This document shows, in pieces, positions 63,438-64,000 of a stretch of 64,000 nucleotides of DNA. Made by a program: the position numbers and the translations under genes. The notes beneath the pieces were generated by a model. That model saw nothing but the letters and a program-made list of their open reading frames with translations. It made no database searches and was not told where the DNA came from. Each line of letters starts with the position of its first letter. Position 1 is the stretch's first letter. Source of the DNA: an uncultured Bacteroidales bacterium (lineage in GTDB: Bacteria > Bacteroidota > Bacteroidia > Bacteroidales > WCHB1-69); assembly GCA_900315245.1 (NCBI GenBank), contig OMYJ01000009.1, positions 37,563 through 101,562 on the forward strand. The letters are read 5' to 3'.

Positions 63438-64000
63438 CGTTATTTGGTGATATTCGTGGCCATCCGCATCCGTCACACGCAACACGTACACGCCCGCAGG
63501 GATGTCGCGCATGTTCACCGTTGCGGACGCACCTGTTGCGGACGCGATGAATCGCGTCCCTACGACACGCCCTTGCAAATCGTACAACGCCATATTCGCG
63601 ATGCCCGCTCCGCCGCGCAATTCGACGAACAGGATGTCTTCGGTGGGGTTAGGATAGACGGACAATGTCGCATCATTGTCGGTGTCCATGGCGGTGTGTT
63701 TCGCACGGGTGCCCATGGTGTCGCCATCCCGTAGGGGCGTATCGAATACGCCCGCGTCATCCCATTCGTCCTCGTAACAAATCCCGTGGAAGAAACACAG
63801 CACCCCCTTCGCCATCACCGAGGCGCGGCCCGTGTTCCGTTCCGCAATCGTCTGCAACTGCGCGATTTGTGACGGTGTCAAGGCGTACCAGTTGATAAAC
63901 GGCGAATTAAACGAATTTTGCGAATTATTGTTGTCCTGGTTGTCCGCGTTGTCGTTGTTATCGTTGTCCGCGTTGTCGTTAACCAACGCCAATTTCATCG
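63411..64000 (-). CDS. T9SS sorting-domain protein, C-terminal part (5' end outside window)
   Basis: About 196 residues are visible and the frame is open to the right edge, so the real start is probably outside. Contains an Asn/Asp-rich run (about 20 residues), a block TPSQIAQLQTIAERNTGRASVMAKGVLCFFHG, then a T9SS type-A domain (VYPNPTEDILFVEL, NMALYDLQGRVV, DIPAGVYVLRVTDADGHEYHQ). The usual basic end (KIVRK in the neighbour) is replaced by ITDCGMCRGE because element P5 is read through to its TAA. Two further palindromic elements are translated in frame (GTRFIAS and AGVFDTPLR). Confidence 0.8.
   Translation of the reverse strand, partial: MKLALVNDNADNDNNDNADNQDNNNSQNSFNSPFINWYALTPSQIAQLQTIAERNTGRASVMAKGVLCFFHGICYEDEWDDAGVFDTPLRDGDTMGTRAKHTAMDTDNDATLSVYPNPTEDILFVELRGGAGIANMALYDLQGRVVGTRFIASATGASATVNMRDIPAGVYVLRVTDADGHEYHQITDCGMCRGE
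63540..63563. repeat. Palindromic element P6 (half-decayed), translated in frame
   Basis: Minus strand GTAGGGACGCGATT then ATCGCGTCC. It encodes Val-Gly-Thr-Arg-Phe-Ile-Ala-Ser in the loop between two strands of the T9SS domain. Confidence 0.75.
63731..63753. repeat. Palindromic element P7 (half-decayed), translated in frame
   Basis: GTAGGGGCGTATCG / AATACGCCC on the plus strand; minus-strand reading gives Gly-Val-Phe-Asp-Thr-Pro-Leu-Arg in the T9SS-domain protein. Confidence 0.75.

Overview
The window comes from a Bacteroidota (Bacteroidales-like) chromosome. Four lines of evidence support this: about 26 candidate promoters carry the Bacteroidota primary-sigma -7 element TAnnTTTG and few genes show a Shine-Dalgarno sequence; the primary sigma factor is the short Bacteroidota RpoD; there is a GldD lipoprotein and at least four proteins ending in type IX secretion system (T9SS) type-A sorting domains; and local gene orders (DUF6089-uppS-bamA-skp, atpD-atpC on their own, degQ-rpoD, AroG-chorismate mutase fusion) fit the phylum. 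It is mostly core chromosome. I saw no transposase, phage, rRNA operon or CRISPR array.

Layout. 1-6.5 kb: infC (minus, cut by the left edge, no AUG start visible), then a DUF6089 beta-barrel-like protein, uppS, bamA and three tandem Skp/OmpH chaperones. 6.7-15.2 kb: M3 oligopeptidase, AzlC/AzlD exporter, a two-gene chromate transporter, a dipeptidyl-peptidase IV, ThpR and a CNNM/CBS membrane protein. 15.3-24.1 kb: tRNA-Gly, atpDC, purB, upp, an MBOAT/DHHW O-acetylation pair, a PfkB kinase, tRNA-Thr, and rplU-rpmA. 24.2-34.9 kb: degQ, rpoD, gldD with a LuxE-like ligase, FMN-binding protein, secreted nuclease-like protein, a cysteine-free DksA-like protein, a fused oligopeptide ABC ATPase, a DoxX-thioredoxin-like protein, a TetR-like regulator and a conserved periplasmic protein. 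35.0-38.8 kb (minus): M23 peptidase-phoH-lpxK-purine nucleoside phosphorylase. 39-53.6 kb: four-helix-bundle protein, C10 protease, DUF6515-like protein, tRNA-Gln, udk, PepSY-like protein, prmA, a 1,491-residue secreted protein of unknown role, AroG-chorismate mutase and an S41 protease. 53.7-61.6 kb (minus): ABC exporter, then Ddl, two glucosaminidase-LysM proteins, an M23 peptidase and an oligopeptide-binding lipoprotein, which read as a cell-wall module. 61.6-64 kb (minus): T9SS surface-protein fragments and a lipoprotein.

Two repeat systems stand out. First, at least fourteen intergenic arrays of degenerate 7-base tandem units (for example TGTTAGC, CCGTAAA, TTGATAA, CGATTTA), plus one 8-base version, nearly all sitting directly on or just after stop codons; some contain the stop codon of one gene or the start codon of the next. 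Second, a family of about eight palindromes with arms GTAGRGRCG / CGYCYCTAC. Some are intergenic or hairpin-like, but at least three are translated in frame inside T9SS-protein genes and one supplies a stop codon, much as palindromic elements do in Rickettsia. Neither is explained by the genes, and they are the most interesting signals here.
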